Assembly: GCF_003437535.1 (NCBI RefSeq)
Contig: NZ_QSQT01000027.1
Span: 1 to 48,884, forward strand
Reading direction: 5' to 3'
Length of the DNA: 48,884 nucleotides
Source: Phocaeicola plebeius
GTDB lineage: Bacteria; Bacteroidota; Bacteroidia; Bacteroidales; Bacteroidaceae
A program made the position numbers and the translations under genes. Below, piece after piece: positions 16,420-27,600 of the stretch (the stretch's first letter is position 1; each line of letters starts with the position of its first letter). The notes beneath the pieces are model-generated. The model worked only from the letters and a program-made list of their open reading frames with translations. It was not told where the DNA came from and searched no databases.

Positions 16420-18234
16420 AATCCGATAGACCGTCATTGATTTCACCGTAAAATTGCCACGGTCAGAAACAAACGACATCCTGTTGTATGGCTCGGACGG
16501 AAAAACCTGATTGGTCATCACAAACTTGCCGTTCTCACCGAAAGCCTCAATGCTGGAACGGTCGACAAAGAGACGCAGGGTAATGTCGTCAGTTTCAAAC
16601 ACCGGAGCCACCGTCACGGCAGGGAAGTCCACACTGAAGTCCACTTTTCCACTCTCACTACGGTCCATCACGAACTGCTTGCGCATGATGTCGTAATACA
16701 TGTTCACTTTTTCATCTTTTTCATTCAACAAGGCAAACATGATTTTCGATGCACCGGAGTTCTTTATCGTCATCTCTATTTCGTAGGCTCCGTCGTTGTC
16801 CTTCAACAGACTGGCTATCTCATAAGCATCCTTCACTTTAAACGGCTTTATATCGACCTTTTCCTTTCTAGCCTGTTCTATTTCGACAGAAGGAGCACAA
16901 CGCAACCACAGTTCACCATCTTGCCGATAAAGAGTAAGGTCACGGGCAATCGTATTCGCCCCACGGAACTGCATGGTCGGAAGCACATTCTGATACTGCC
17001 AGTTGCTCATCCATCCCAGAGCCACGCAGCGTCCGTCAGGCGCATTGCTGAAAGTAACTGTCGCGTAGTGGTCTTTCCCCCAGTCCATCCATTTGGTCTG
17101 TGTGGGCGATTCATTCACGAACTTTTTGCCATTGAATGTACCTACAAAGTACTGTGCGGCATTCCCTCCGAACGGCCCGCCCGGATTGATGTTGCAGATA
17201 AGCACCCAACGCTTTTCCTTCGTGCCTTCCACAGGAAGTTCCACCAAGTCAGGACATTCCCACACTCCACCGTGCGCTCCTTGCTTCGCTCCGAAACTGC
17301 TCTCATACTTCCACTCTTTCAGGTTCTTCGAAGAATAAATATCCATCTCCTGACCGCCGGCCAGAATCATCACCCAATGCTTGCCGGGTGCATACCAGAA
17401 CACTTTCGGGTCGCGGAAGTCACGCTTTGTGGAAGTAACTACCGGATTGTTCTCGTATTTGGTAAAGGTCATTCCGTTGTCCGTGCTGTATGCCATGCTC
17501 TGCGTCTGACAATCACCCCAGGGTGTCGGCTTGGCAGAAGTGTAGAAAGCCACCACTGCTCCTTTGCCGAATCCTGCCGTATTATTCTCGTCTATCACCG
17601 CCGAGCCGCTGAATATGGAGCCCCATGCATCGGGCACAACAGGCGTTCCTTCGAACTTCCAGTTCACAAGGTCGGTACTCGTGGAGTGTCCCCACGTCAT
17701 GTTCCCCCACGTAGAGCCGTATGGATTGTGTTGGAAGTACAGATGCCATACGCCGTCCTTGTAGAACATACCGTTCGGGTCGTTCATCCAACCGTAGGCC
17801 GGAGTATGGTGATACACCGGACGGAACTTCTCACGGTTCGTCATATCGAACGTGTCCGACAGTTTCATCTTCTTCCAGCAAAGCGAGCCTTCAGGCATAT
17901 TCTGTACATCTATTGAAAACTCTTTTCCTTTATATGCCGACAAATCGAGCGGCACATAATAATCCACTTTCTCGCGCGCCAGACGGACATTAATTCCACT
18001 ACCCGTGTGAAGGTTATTGACTACAATGTAAATCTTACCTTCCGGTGCATTGTCCTGTACGGGGAGAAGCAAATACTTCTTCTCCTCCTTCAATGTGAGG
18101 ATGTTCTGCTCGTTGGCCAGATGACGAATCTGCAGGTTTCCCTGCGCACCGGCCATGAGGCCGGTACACAGAAAGATTCCCATGCACAACGTTTTTCTGG
18201 CAGCAGACAAATTGTAATGTTTCATCGCTTTCAC
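16414..18234 (-). CDS. GH32 exo-fructanase with N-terminal DUF4980 domain
   Basis: 606 residues. A signal peptide (about 1-31, ending AGAQ) lacks a lipobox, so the protein is probably periplasmic. Residues about 33-135 form the DUF4980 domain commonly found before Bacteroidetes GH32 catalytic domains. The five-blade propeller carries the nucleophile D152 in WMNDPNG, the transition-state stabilizer D275 in FRDP, and acid/base E326 in WECPD, followed by the C-terminal beta-sandwich. It should release fructose from imported fructo-oligosaccharides. The ATG three codons later (MKHYN) is an alternative start. It begins 3 bp after the preceding DUF4960 gene and is probably co-translated with it. 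Levan versus inulin preference cannot be read directly. Confidence 0.93.
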   Translation of the reverse strand: MKAMKHYNLSAARKTLCMGIFLCTGLMAGAQGNLQIRHLANEQNILTLKEEKKYLLLPVQDNAPEGKIYIVVNNLHTGSGINVRLAREKVDYYVPLDLSAYKGKEFSIDVQNMPEGSLCWKKMKLSDTFDMTNREKFRPVYHHTPAYGWMNDPNGMFYKDGVWHLYFQHNPYGSTWGNMTWGHSTSTDLVNWKFEGTPVVPDAWGSIFSGSAVIDENNTAGFGKGAVVAFYTSAKPTPWGDCQTQSMAYSTDNGMTFTKYENNPVVTSTKRDFRDPKVFWYAPGKHWVMILAGGQEMDIYSSKNLKEWKYESSFGAKQGAHGGVWECPDLVELPVEGTKEKRWVLICNINPGGPFGGNAAQYFVGTFNGKKFVNESPTQTKWMDWGKDHYATVTFSNAPDGRCVALGWMSNWQYQNVLPTMQFRGANTIARDLTLYRQDGELWLRCAPSVEIEQARKEKVDIKPFKVKDAYEIASLLKDNDGAYEIEMTIKNSGASKIMFALLNEKDEKVNMYYDIMRKQFVMDRSESGKVDFSVDFPAVTVAPVFETDDITLRLFVDRSSIEAFGENGKFVMTNQVFPSEPYNRMSFVSDRGNFTVKSMTVYRIN

Positions 18235-18237
18235 CTT

Positions 18238-19809
18238 TTATTCCTGCATCAAATAATCAATCGTATTCTTCGCAAGCTTGTAAAGGTTCTGGATTTCAGT
18301 TGTTTCAGCCTCTTCGCTTGCCTTGTTCCATTCAAAAGCGGGGTCACCGATTGCAATCACATTGCCTTCGGCTGTGTTTGTGAACTCGGCCATGGTGACG
18401 GTGTTTTTTTCACTACCATTCTGAGCGAGGACGGTTGCACCGGTTGCCCCAGTCCATTCTTTTTTACCTGTTTCATCGTTTGCATCCTCTCCAAACTTCC
18501 AGAAAAGCATCTTTTTCTCAGAATAGAAACCATTCGGACGCAAGTTTACATGAGTTCCTGCAAACCCATCAAACATAGGATGCTCCGTGGCTACAATTTC
18601 AATTCCTGGAGCATAGCCTAACGTCTCTGTCACTGCATCTCTGGCAAATTCCGTAATTCCTCTTCCGCTAGGTATAACACCCCATGCAATCAGTTTGGTC
18701 ACCGCTTCACGTGAAGCAAGGATATTCCCACCAGCCGCATAGTATGACTTGACAGCCTCATCTATATTATATGCAGCATCGTTCACTACAATCTCATTCC
18801 AATGCGCCCACACCATCAAGTAATCACTCAAATCCGCATTCGCCTTTGTAACCGGAATATAATCAACTGTCACATTCGTATAATTGGATGTCAGCCAAGT
18901 ATAGGCCGCTTTTTCTTCGTCATTGAGGGCATCCGAAGTTTCCGCATCACCAATAAAAGCGATTTTCCCGGCGGCATCCTTCCAACCTTCAATGGTATTG
19001 CCGTTTATCGTAATCTGCGCACTGATTTTTCCGTCATCTATCGTGGCGGTCACAGTGTATTTATATCCTGCCTGAAACATATTCTGTCCTAATGACAGTT
19101 TCGCTTCCTGCTCACCTATCTTTACCGCCAGTTCGTTGGCATCCTGCGGATAGATAAAGCCGGAGAACTCAAATTCCGTACCAGAGACGGCAGTCCCGAC
19201 TGTCCAGTCCTGTGCTTGAGCTTCGGCTTTGGGCTTCGCTTCACCTATGACCGTATTGAAACCACCGTCATGCTTCAATCCACCAATCACCACATTCTGT
19301 CCGGACAAATCTTCATCAGAAGTGACCTGCACTTCCAACAATGCCATCTGATGGCGGAAAGTGAAGCTTACCACCGGAGCTTCCGAATAAGGACGGTTGT
19401 TCACGCTTGACCATAAGAAGTCAACGCCCTCCTGCGTCTCCGTTGTATTCTTATAGATAAAGCCATTGTCCAGCGTTTCGGCATAAGGATAATAAGCAGT
19501 AAACGACATAGGAGCATCAGCTGTATAGCAGATGGCCTCAGCCACCGGATTGAAAGCAACCGAAGCACCCGCCTCAGCCACCTGATACTGCACGTTGGAG
19601 TAAGACGTGCCGCCACCCGTTGCCGAGATGCCAACCTTGTCTTCTGCATCCCAACTGCTTCCTGACGCACGGCTCAGAATGCCGGCTGAAAAGCTGACTT
19701 CCTCCGGGCTGTCCAGTGCCTGTACATCACTTGCCAATTCATTTTCGTCACCGCATGCCACCAATGCCAGTGCCAATGCTGCAACCATAGAGTGTTTCAT
19801 AGTTTTCAT
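18238..19809 (-). CDS. Surface lipoprotein: fimbrillin-like N-terminus plus DUF4960
   Basis: 523 residues with a lipoprotein signal (ALALVACG, C19). Residues about 35-280 resemble the fimbrillin/Mfa-like family: W-D-A-E-D-KVGI, FTAYYPY, SFTFRHQMALLEVQV, GFIYPQ and a closing ITINGNTIEGW strand. Residues about 285-523 are a DUF4960 domain (KIAFIGDAE, KSYYAAGGNILASR, GDPAFEWN). The neighbouring glycan-binding protein carries the same DUF4960 domain behind two Ig-like domains instead. The C-terminal domain is probably glycan-binding, with the fimbrillin-like part as a stalk or adaptor. It lies between two GH32 genes (33 bp and 3 bp gaps), so it is co-expressed. The function is inferred from context. 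Confidence 0.8.
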   Translation of the reverse strand: MKTMKHSMVAALALALVACGDENELASDVQALDSPEEVSFSAGILSRASGSSWDAEDKVGISATGGGTSYSNVQYQVAEAGASVAFNPVAEAICYTADAPMSFTAYYPYAETLDNGFIYKNTTETQEGVDFLWSSVNNRPYSEAPVVSFTFRHQMALLEVQVTSDEDLSGQNVVIGGLKHDGGFNTVIGEAKPKAEAQAQDWTVGTAVSGTEFEFSGFIYPQDANELAVKIGEQEAKLSLGQNMFQAGYKYTVTATIDDGKISAQITINGNTIEGWKDAAGKIAFIGDAETSDALNDEEKAAYTWLTSNYTNVTVDYIPVTKANADLSDYLMVWAHWNEIVVNDAAYNIDEAVKSYYAAGGNILASREAVTKLIAWGVIPSGRGITEFARDAVTETLGYAPGIEIVATEHPMFDGFAGTHVNLRPNGFYSEKKMLFWKFGEDANDETGKKEWTGATGATVLAQNGSEKNTVTMAEFTNTAEGNVIAIGDPAFEWNKASEEAETTEIQNLYKLAKNTIDYLMQE

Positions 19810-19842
19810 ACTTCCTTTTATTTTTAAAGTTAATGTTTATTT

Positions 19843-21423
19843 TCATTCCTGAACGCTTACCTTAATGTCGCTCACCTCAATCGAACCACCATAATTATTG
19901 ACTGACCAACAGTTTTTTTGCATACCGTAGATACGATTGGTATAGGCCACATTGTCATTTATATAAACCACACAGATTGAATTATCCGTATAAACCGTTA
20001 TATGATAGATGTTATCCGCCGGCGTATCGAATATGTAACCATCAATGCCGTCAATAAAGCCTTTTCCTTCCTCTCCTTCTTCTTCAAAGTTGAGTTTCCG
20101 CTTTACATCTGATTCCGGATTGACAATCACCGAATAATACTTCTTGGAATCCGTTCCGCGAACCAGCGAAAAGCCGAACTTGTCAGTAGCAGAAGACGTC
20201 TTGACCGTAAACGAAATTTTATTGTGTACCTGCAACCTGTTGAACAACAGGTATGAATCGCCCGTCATCGTATAGACACCGTTGTTGGCTGTCACACCCG
20301 ATTCGCTTTGCGCCATTATCTTTACTTCCTGCTCCGATACATACTTCTTGTCGATTCCTTCCACCGCACCTAAAGTAAGCGTACCGTCCTCGTGTTGGAT
20401 TATCTTATGAGCCACCAGATTTCCTGCCCATTCCGGTTCGTTAGGTGAGGCACCGACCTCTGTATTGTCGTTTCCTGAACGGGTCGGACACCACCCCCAG
20501 ATATAACGGTTCGTACCGTCCGAAGCTGTCTTTCCGGCATAGAAGCCGCGCGAGTCCAAGAAGCCTTCGTGATTGTCCGGCCAAATGCCTGCATCATTCG
20601 CAGTAGTCGCTTTCAGTTCATCCAAAGTCCGTCCCTTGAAATACTGCACCTTACGGATTGCCGCATGTTTCTCGGAATAAACCAGATACCACCAGTCGCC
20701 CATCTTGAACACATCGGGACACTCATAGAAACGATCCCACATCATGGTCATGAACACACCTTTATGCTCCCATGATTTCAGATTCGGAGAAACAAATTCC
20801 ACCAACACGCCTTTTGTGCCCTGCATGGTAGACACCAGCATGTGGAACTGGCCATCGTCACCCTTGAACACAAACGGATCACGGAAGTCCCTTACGCTAT
20901 AACCATAATCCGCGCCTTGCAGATAAAAGCTCCGGTCCTTCGTCCATTGCTTGAAGTCGGAGGAAGTAGCCACCATGACCACCTCCTGACTTGCCGTATG
21001 TCCGGTATAGAATGTATAATACATCTTTTCCGACTCATTATAAATTGTGCTTCCCGTACCGATTGCCGCATCAGGCTCAGCCGCTGTTCCGGTAGGAATC
21101 ACTTCTCCCATAGAAGTATATGAAGCGGCATCTTTAGTGCTTACTCCCCAGATGGGATGGTAAGTTTCTGGATTCGGACGAAAATCCTGAAGATATAACA
21201 CCTTGAAATCCTGTGCCACCGGATCATAGAACGGCATCGGGTCGCCCACATATCCCACGTACGGCTTATAATATGTAGCGAAAGTCATTTCATCGGTCGA
21301 TGCAAAATAAGTTGCCGTACCGTCCCAGTCTTTCTGTGTCAGAACCGGACTGTCGTCATCGCTGCAGCTGCCCAACGGCAACAACAAAGCGGTTAAAGCT
21401 AAAGAATATATCATTGTTTTCAT
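19843..21423 (-). CDS. Surface GH32 fructanase lipoprotein, divergent active-site motif
   Basis: 526 residues. The lipoprotein signal ends in LGSC (C20) followed by acidic SDDD, a surface-export-like signal in Bacteroides. The GH32 propeller is recognizable, but the nucleophile motif reads VGDPMPF (D61) instead of WMNDPNG. The other two are standard: RDP (D182) and YECPD (E234). A C-terminal beta-sandwich follows (about 360-526). The position in the locus (after the surface glycan-binding protein) matches BT1760, the surface endo-levanase of the SusCD utilisome. It probably cuts polymer outside the cell to oligosaccharides for import. Endo activity is an inference from synteny. Confidence 0.88.
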   Translation of the reverse strand: MKTMIYSLALTALLLPLGSCSDDDSPVLTQKDWDGTATYFASTDEMTFATYYKPYVGYVGDPMPFYDPVAQDFKVLYLQDFRPNPETYHPIWGVSTKDAASYTSMGEVIPTGTAAEPDAAIGTGSTIYNESEKMYYTFYTGHTASQEVVMVATSSDFKQWTKDRSFYLQGADYGYSVRDFRDPFVFKGDDGQFHMLVSTMQGTKGVLVEFVSPNLKSWEHKGVFMTMMWDRFYECPDVFKMGDWWYLVYSEKHAAIRKVQYFKGRTLDELKATTANDAGIWPDNHEGFLDSRGFYAGKTASDGTNRYIWGWCPTRSGNDNTEVGASPNEPEWAGNLVAHKIIQHEDGTLTLGAVEGIDKKYVSEQEVKIMAQSESGVTANNGVYTMTGDSYLLFNRLQVHNKISFTVKTSSATDKFGFSLVRGTDSKKYYSVIVNPESDVKRKLNFEEEGEEGKGFIDGIDGYIFDTPADNIYHITVYTDNSICVVYINDNVAYTNRIYGMQKNCWSVNNYGGSIEVSDIKVSVQE

Positions 21424-21441
21424 ACTTTACATTGTTTATAA

Positions 21442-22848
21442 TTATTCACCTTTCAGATAATTGATTGCATTAAGAGTCATCGTTGCCACATTGCCGTGAT
21501 ACTGGTCATTGGAAGCATCTGTTGTTGTATACCAATCATAACAGCCCGACCCGATACACAAGATTCTTCCTTTATTATCTTTGGGTTCAAATTCCCAAAT
21601 GACAACTGTGTTCGGATCGCCATAAGCCAGATCAATCGCACCGGTCTTTGTTCTCCAATCGTTATAGTCTATATAAGTGCTCCAGTCTTCTTTTTCTTTA
21701 GTAATCCACTGTGCCGTTGTATTGGTTATGCCATAGCCTGTATCACAAGTGTAAACCCTATTTGCTTCTGCCCCGGAAACCAAGTTTGCATAAATCGGAT
21801 GATTCTCATGTCCGGTCTGTTTCACAAAGCTCCATGCACCCGTTGTTATCTCCGGATTGCTTTCAGCTCTTCCCAACCAACAATTGTTAGGGAACACACT
21901 TTCATCGGTTACGCCCAGCACTGCCGGATAGAACGTAGCATAACGGGTAAGCAGCAGACTGCCGCCATTCTGATAAAACTCTTTCATACTCGTAGAAGCA
22001 GAAATCGCATCAGCAGCACGATTCCTAAAATTATCCACATTGTCTATCGTTTCGTCAACGTGGAAGTGCCACCACATCACCTTGCATTCATCCAAATCCA
22101 CCGCATTAGTACGTACTTCTTCAAATGAAACATAACGGGCATTCGGCACATTCTGCAACATCCAGTTAGCTGCTTCCTTCTCTTCTGGATTCAATTCATC
22201 AATTGTAGCAGCCAAGCCTACATAAACCGCACTCGGAGAATCCGACTGAATCACAGTCACTGTATAAACTGTTTTCGCACTCTGGCAAGTTACCGTAAAC
22301 TCTACAGGATTTGTAAAATCGACAGCCTGTCCAGAAAGTGGAGAAACTTCAGCCCCTTCGGATACTTCAATCGCAGGAATTAAATCCGTCACCTTCACCG
22401 TTGTCGGCACATAGACCAGAATCGTATGATTTCCTTCGTTGATAATTCCCTTATAACTGCCGTTCAACTCGAACGAAGTGATTCTTGCCTCATCGTGCTT
22501 CACTGTTACCGTATAGTCCAGGAAAGTATTTCCACTGGTCACGCGCACCGTTTGAGGAAAAGAAAAGTTAGCCACATCACCTGCTCTCATTGAAGCAACT
22601 GCACTTTCGGAAGTCTCGATAGCCGTCACTTTCATCTCATCAGTATTATATGATTCGGGAACTCCTACCACAACCGTACATGTTGTATTATCAATTACCC
22701 CCGGATAACTGTCCAGTTCAAAGACCGTCAGCCATACATCTTTATCTAACTGTAGACTCGATTTATTATCGTCACTGCATCCACCCGTTGTGATTACCAC
22801 AGCCATCACAAGGAAAAGAACCGTAAATTGTCTTATTATCTGTTTCAT
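21442..22848 (-). CDS. Surface glycan-binding lipoprotein with two Ig-like domains and DUF4960
   Basis: 468 residues. The lipoprotein signal ends in TGGC (C24) followed by SDD. Two tandem beta-sandwich repeats (about 35-120 and 122-207) share the pattern ITSFEL...GIIN...T.VVGVP / ILVYVP and end in YTVTV. Residues about 215-468 are a DUF4960 domain ending in NYLKGE. This is the layout and position of BT1761, the levan-binding SusE/F-position protein. It probably holds fructan at the cell surface next to SusCD and the surface GH32. The DUF4960 half pairs with the C-terminal half of the protein at 18238-19809 as a paralogue. It is 21 bp from susD. Confidence 0.87.
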   Translation of the reverse strand: MKQIIRQFTVLFLVMAVVITTGGCSDDNKSSLQLDKDVWLTVFELDSYPGVIDNTTCTVVVGVPESYNTDEMKVTAIETSESAVASMRAGDVANFSFPQTVRVTSGNTFLDYTVTVKHDEARITSFELNGSYKGIINEGNHTILVYVPTTVKVTDLIPAIEVSEGAEVSPLSGQAVDFTNPVEFTVTCQSAKTVYTVTVIQSDSPSAVYVGLAATIDELNPEEKEAANWMLQNVPNARYVSFEEVRTNAVDLDECKVMWWHFHVDETIDNVDNFRNRAADAISASTSMKEFYQNGGSLLLTRYATFYPAVLGVTDESVFPNNCWLGRAESNPEITTGAWSFVKQTGHENHPIYANLVSGAEANRVYTCDTGYGITNTTAQWITKEKEDWSTYIDYNDWRTKTGAIDLAYGDPNTVVIWEFEPKDNKGRILCIGSGCYDWYTTTDASNDQYHGNVATMTLNAINYLKGE

Positions 22849-22869
22849 TGTTATTGTCTTTTTAAAATT

Positions 22870-24612
22870 TTACCAACCTCCACAATTCTGTGTATAATGC
22901 CCGTTGCTGGCACTGATTTGTGCAAACGGAATAGGCAGGTATTCATTCTTGTTCTTTGTAAACGAAGCATTCGAATAAATTGTACAATTATCTGCTTCAC
23001 CCGCATAATATTTATTCAGCACCTCAGATGCTTCACCCCAACGAACCAAATCAAAGAAACGGTCGCTTTCCATCGCCAGTTCCACACGACGCTCAAATTT
23101 CAGCATCTTCAAAGCTTCTTCCTGTGAATAAGTACCATTGTATGGCTGCACATTGAAGTTTACATTATACCTGGCAGGATAATCAGAAATCATTGCCGTA
23201 CTCTGCTTTGCCCTGTTACGGACTTCATTGATAAGACTTACCGCCTCAGCAATACGTCCGTCATTCAACTGAATTAAAGCTTCTGCCCGCATCAGCAACA
23301 CGTCCGCATAACGAAGTACAATATGGTTCATCGGGCTTCCCCACCAGGCTCCTTTTATCAGATAGTCACCGTCTGGGTCTACATTATGTTTCAGAGTCAC
23401 ATAATATCCGTACAAGCCGTTGCTTCTGCTCCATGTGGATGAATTATCCATCATATAGTTTGTATTGAATTCATACGGGAATCCGGGCATACCTACAGTC
23501 AGGAACAGACGAGGGTCGGCTGTATCTTCCGCTTTGTCATAATCCTTGTCATTGAAGGTATCCAGATAAGGATGGCCATTTGCGTCGGTACGGAAAGCGT
23601 TCACCAGATTCTGGCTCGGCTTATAGAAGTCACATCCTCCGTCGGTGACACCCGGTATGTTCGGGACAATCAGACCATACGACCAGTTACAGTTACCATT
23701 GGTCGTACCATCATTCATGGAATACTGCATTGCCCATAAAGACTCCGGACCGTTTTCATATTGAGGCTCCGGACGAAAATTATTATGGAAGTCCGGTTCC
23801 AAAGCGTACCCCCCTGCCGACATGATGCCCTTTTCCGTATACTGAACTACTTTCTTCAAATCGTCTGCATTGATACCTGTCACTTCATTGCTCTCCGGGT
23901 TATCCTGACGGTAGGCTTTATACAGATAGGTCTTTGCCAGATAAGCCGCCGCTGCTGCTTTTGTGGGACGTCCTTTGTCTGCTTGCGTATCAGGCAAATT
24001 GTCGTATGCGAACTGGAAATCATCCGCAATCAGCTGCCATCCTTCATCATTCGTATAAGCCGTATTCGACAGGTTATTGTATTCTTCAGGAGAAAGATTT
24101 TCATCGTTCGCAAATACAATGTTCTTATACAGCTGTTTCAACAAGAAATGTCCGTGACCGCGCAGGAAACGCATCTCGGCAATACGCTGCTGTTTTAGCG
24201 GATATGTACTTTCATCCAATTGGTTCAACAGTTGCAAGGCTGCATTTACACGTGAAATGCAATTATACAAACGCTGCCACATATCACTGATGTTCCAGTC
24301 CGTGGTCATAATACCTTGAGAGATTTCCAGTTTGTGAAACACATCACCATCTTCTGTTCCGTTTCCTCCTTTATAAGCATCGTCCGAACGCACGTCGAAA
24401 TTCCACATGGAGAAAGAAGAGTTAATGTCTTCCGCTGAAATCCATACAGCATAGGCAGAAATTACCAGATTGTCCACATATTCCGGATTCTGTAGCTGTT
24501 CATTGTCTATTGTTCCCTGTGGCACCTGGTCTTCCAGGAAATCGGAACATCCCGTACAAGCCAAAGCAAGTCCTAAAACTGTAGTATATAATAGTTTTTT
24601 CATAATCTTCAA
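22870..24612 (-). CDS. SusD-like outer-membrane glycan-binding lipoprotein
   Basis: 580 residues with a lipoprotein signal (LACTGCS, C22). The SusD/RagB fold is shown by the N-terminal DFLEDQVPQGTI start, TPR-like helices (WQRLYNCISRVNAALQLLNQ, AEMRFLRGHGHFLLKQLY) and the C-terminal signature ALKMLKFERRVELAMESDRF followed by FDLVRWG. It forms the hinged lid over the SusC barrel that captures fructo-oligosaccharides. It starts 16 bp after the susC stop. MKKLL, three codons in, is an alternative start. Confidence 0.95.
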   Translation of the reverse strand: MKIMKKLLYTTVLGLALACTGCSDFLEDQVPQGTIDNEQLQNPEYVDNLVISAYAVWISAEDINSSFSMWNFDVRSDDAYKGGNGTEDGDVFHKLEISQGIMTTDWNISDMWQRLYNCISRVNAALQLLNQLDESTYPLKQQRIAEMRFLRGHGHFLLKQLYKNIVFANDENLSPEEYNNLSNTAYTNDEGWQLIADDFQFAYDNLPDTQADKGRPTKAAAAAYLAKTYLYKAYRQDNPESNEVTGINADDLKKVVQYTEKGIMSAGGYALEPDFHNNFRPEPQYENGPESLWAMQYSMNDGTTNGNCNWSYGLIVPNIPGVTDGGCDFYKPSQNLVNAFRTDANGHPYLDTFNDKDYDKAEDTADPRLFLTVGMPGFPYEFNTNYMMDNSSTWSRSNGLYGYYVTLKHNVDPDGDYLIKGAWWGSPMNHIVLRYADVLLMRAEALIQLNDGRIAEAVSLINEVRNRAKQSTAMISDYPARYNVNFNVQPYNGTYSQEEALKMLKFERRVELAMESDRFFDLVRWGEASEVLNKYYAGEADNCTIYSNASFTKNKNEYLPIPFAQISASNGHYTQNCGGW

Positions 24613-24628
24613 ATCTATAATTCATTCA

Positions 24629-27600
24629 TTAAAAACTGACATTCACACCAAAAGTCACGTTTAACGGAATCGGATAGCCGTAATTAGGATTCTCCGGATC
24701 GACACCGGTAAATTCTTTACTCTTAATCGTTAGCACATTCTGTGCACTTACATACAAGCGCAGCCGCTCCATCTTCATCTTCTGAGCCCATGCCTGAGGT
24801 ACGTTATATCCCAGCTGGATATTACGTAGTTTCAAGAACGAACCATTCTCCACAAAATAGGTGGAAACACGCTTTTCGTTGTTCACATCGTCACGGGACA
24901 AAGCCGGAATATCTGAATCAGGATTTGTGGGAGACCAGGCCTCAAGCACACGTTTACCTTTATTCAGGAAACCGATATTCAATCCACTCCACAAATCGGT
25001 TTCTTTTTTCAAATCACTGATAACGTCCACTCCCTGCACACCCTGCCAGAACATGGTCAGATCGAAATTCTTGTATTCGAGATAAACGTTAAGCCCATAG
25101 CTGAAAGCTGGAGTCGGGTCATAAATCCATTGCTGGTCTTTTTCATTAATCACCCCATTCCCGTCGAGGTCACGCCAACGGATACGTCCCAATCCGGCAC
25201 CTTCCTGAGTAGCATGATTGTCAATCTCTTCTTGCGATTTAAATATTCCGTCGGCCACATAACCCACTTGCGAGCCGTTCGGATGGCCGATTACACTTTC
25301 AACCCCATTACCACCGAAGGTTCCGTTTGCTGCAACCGTGGCGGGAAGAGCCGTTATCTTGTTACGATAGGCAGAAATGTTCGCGTTCAAATCGTATTTT
25401 AAGCCAAAAGCCGTTGTATTCCTGTAACCAAGATTCAGTTCAAACCCTTTGTTCTCCATCTCTCCGGCATTAATCCATTGCGAACTTCCCTCACCCATGG
25501 CTGCAATACCTGCCATCTGCACAAGAATATCCGTAGTCTTTTTCCAATACCAATCGAACGATCCGTATAAACTCTGATTGAAGAAAGAGAAATCAAGACC
25601 TAGATTAGTCTGGGTTGTTGTCTCCCATTTAATATCATCATTTCCAATCTGGTTACGTTTGAAACCGGATTGCAGAATGCTTCCTCCGTTCGTTCCGGCA
25701 ATGTCATACGAGGTTCCGTAACTTTGGCCTCCTGATTCAGTCACACCGTAATTAGGCACATAAATCGTGTAACGGGCGATATTAGAAATCTCCTGATTAC
25801 CAGTCTGTCCCCATGAAGCACGGATTTTCAAATCATCAAGCCAAGACACATCTTTCAAGAAATTTTCACGGCTGAGACGCCATCCGAGAGAAACTGAAGG
25901 GAATGTCGCATAACGGTTGTTTTTACCGAAACGTGAAGAACCGTCACGGCGTATTGTCAGAGACGCCAGATATTTATCATCATACGTATAGTTCAACTTG
26001 CCGAAAAATGACACCAACGAATATCCTTCACCCGAACCGTATGCCTGAGCTGTGCCCACACCTGCATCCGGCCACATAAAATCTGTATTCAAAATAGTAA
26101 ATTCTTCCTTATAGCCCGAGAACCAGCTATCATCTTCACGGTTCAACTCTATACCAACCATTGCATCGCCACGGTGTTTTCCTATTTCCAGATTATATGT
26201 GGCAATGGCATTCCACATCCATTTTGTCCAATGTTCTTGTTTGGCTTCCACCGCATTCTTGTCATTCGCCACATTACCTTCCGTCACCGGAAACGTAAAG
26301 ATACGTTGCTGTTTCTGAGAATAGTCCAGTCCGAAAGTAGAACGGATGTTGAATCCTTTGAATGGATTCAGATTAATGTATGCGTCACCAAACATACGCC
26401 AGTACGTATAACGGTTATTAGAATTGCGTTCCAGACGTGCCACCGGATTCTCACGGTCTGGATACCCCCCTACAGGCCCCGCATACTCGCCATTCACATC
26501 ATATACAGGCAAAGAAGGATTGAACTGAAGCACATTCTGCAAGAAACCACCAGGAGCCTGAACCTCAGATGTACGATTTAATGTGAAATGCTCCCCTACT
26601 GTCAGAATCTTATCAATCAAATGATACTCTGAATTCATACGTGCGGAAAAACGTTCGAAATCACTCTCGTTGATAATACCTTTATTCTTGTAATATCCTA
26701 AAGAGAAAAAAGAAGTTCCTTTCTCTGAACCGTTACTAACAGAAACATTGTATTGCTGAATCACACCAGTACGGGTAGTCTCGTCAAACCAGTCCGTATC
26801 GGCAGAAGGAACCGTATTGCCGGAATCAAGGAAACGCGACATGCTGATACCATTCAATTGCGGATAACCATTAGCATCATATCCCCAATCATATCTATAC
26901 CCCAAAGCATTTGTATTAGGATCTTGACCACCATTGACGTATGCCTGCCACATCGCCCTGCCATATTCTTCCGCGTTCAGCACTTCCATCTTATTATTAT
27001 ACATAGAAGCAGAAACTGACGCATCAAAATTAATTTTCAACTGCCCCTCTTTTCCCTTTTTTGTAGTAATAATAATTACTCCATTGGCCGCACGAGAACC
27101 ATAAATAGAAGCCGATGCCGCATCTTTCAGCACCTGAATCGACTCAATATCATTGCCATTCAATTCATGCATACCTCCCTTTGTCGGTACACCATCAATA
27201 ATATAAAGAGGATCATTGTTATTCAAGGTTCCGATACCCCGGATACGGATTGTTGTAGAACCACTAGGATTACCGTCAGAAGTAATGTTCATACCCGGCA
27301 CACGTCCCTGCAAAGCTTTCATCGGATTGTTTTCGTTCTGTTTCGAAATGTCATCCATACTTACCATAGAAACAGCACCTGTCAAATCAGCCTTACGCTG
27401 AGTTGTATACCCAGTCACAACTACTTCTTCCAACATTTCAGAGTCTTCTTCCAGCACTACATTCAAAACTCCATTGGCTTTTAATGTCTGGGACTTAAAA
27501 CCTACGTAAGAAATTACAACCTCAGCCCCTTTCTTCACCGATAAAGAAAACTTACCGTCAAAATCAGTAATTGTACCATTCGTTGTTCCCAATTCCAGCA

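Noticed and set aside
16921..17916. 331-residue open frame antisense to the GH32 gene.
   Set aside because: No recognizable domain; it covers the GH32 catalytic motifs, so it is a shadow of the real gene.
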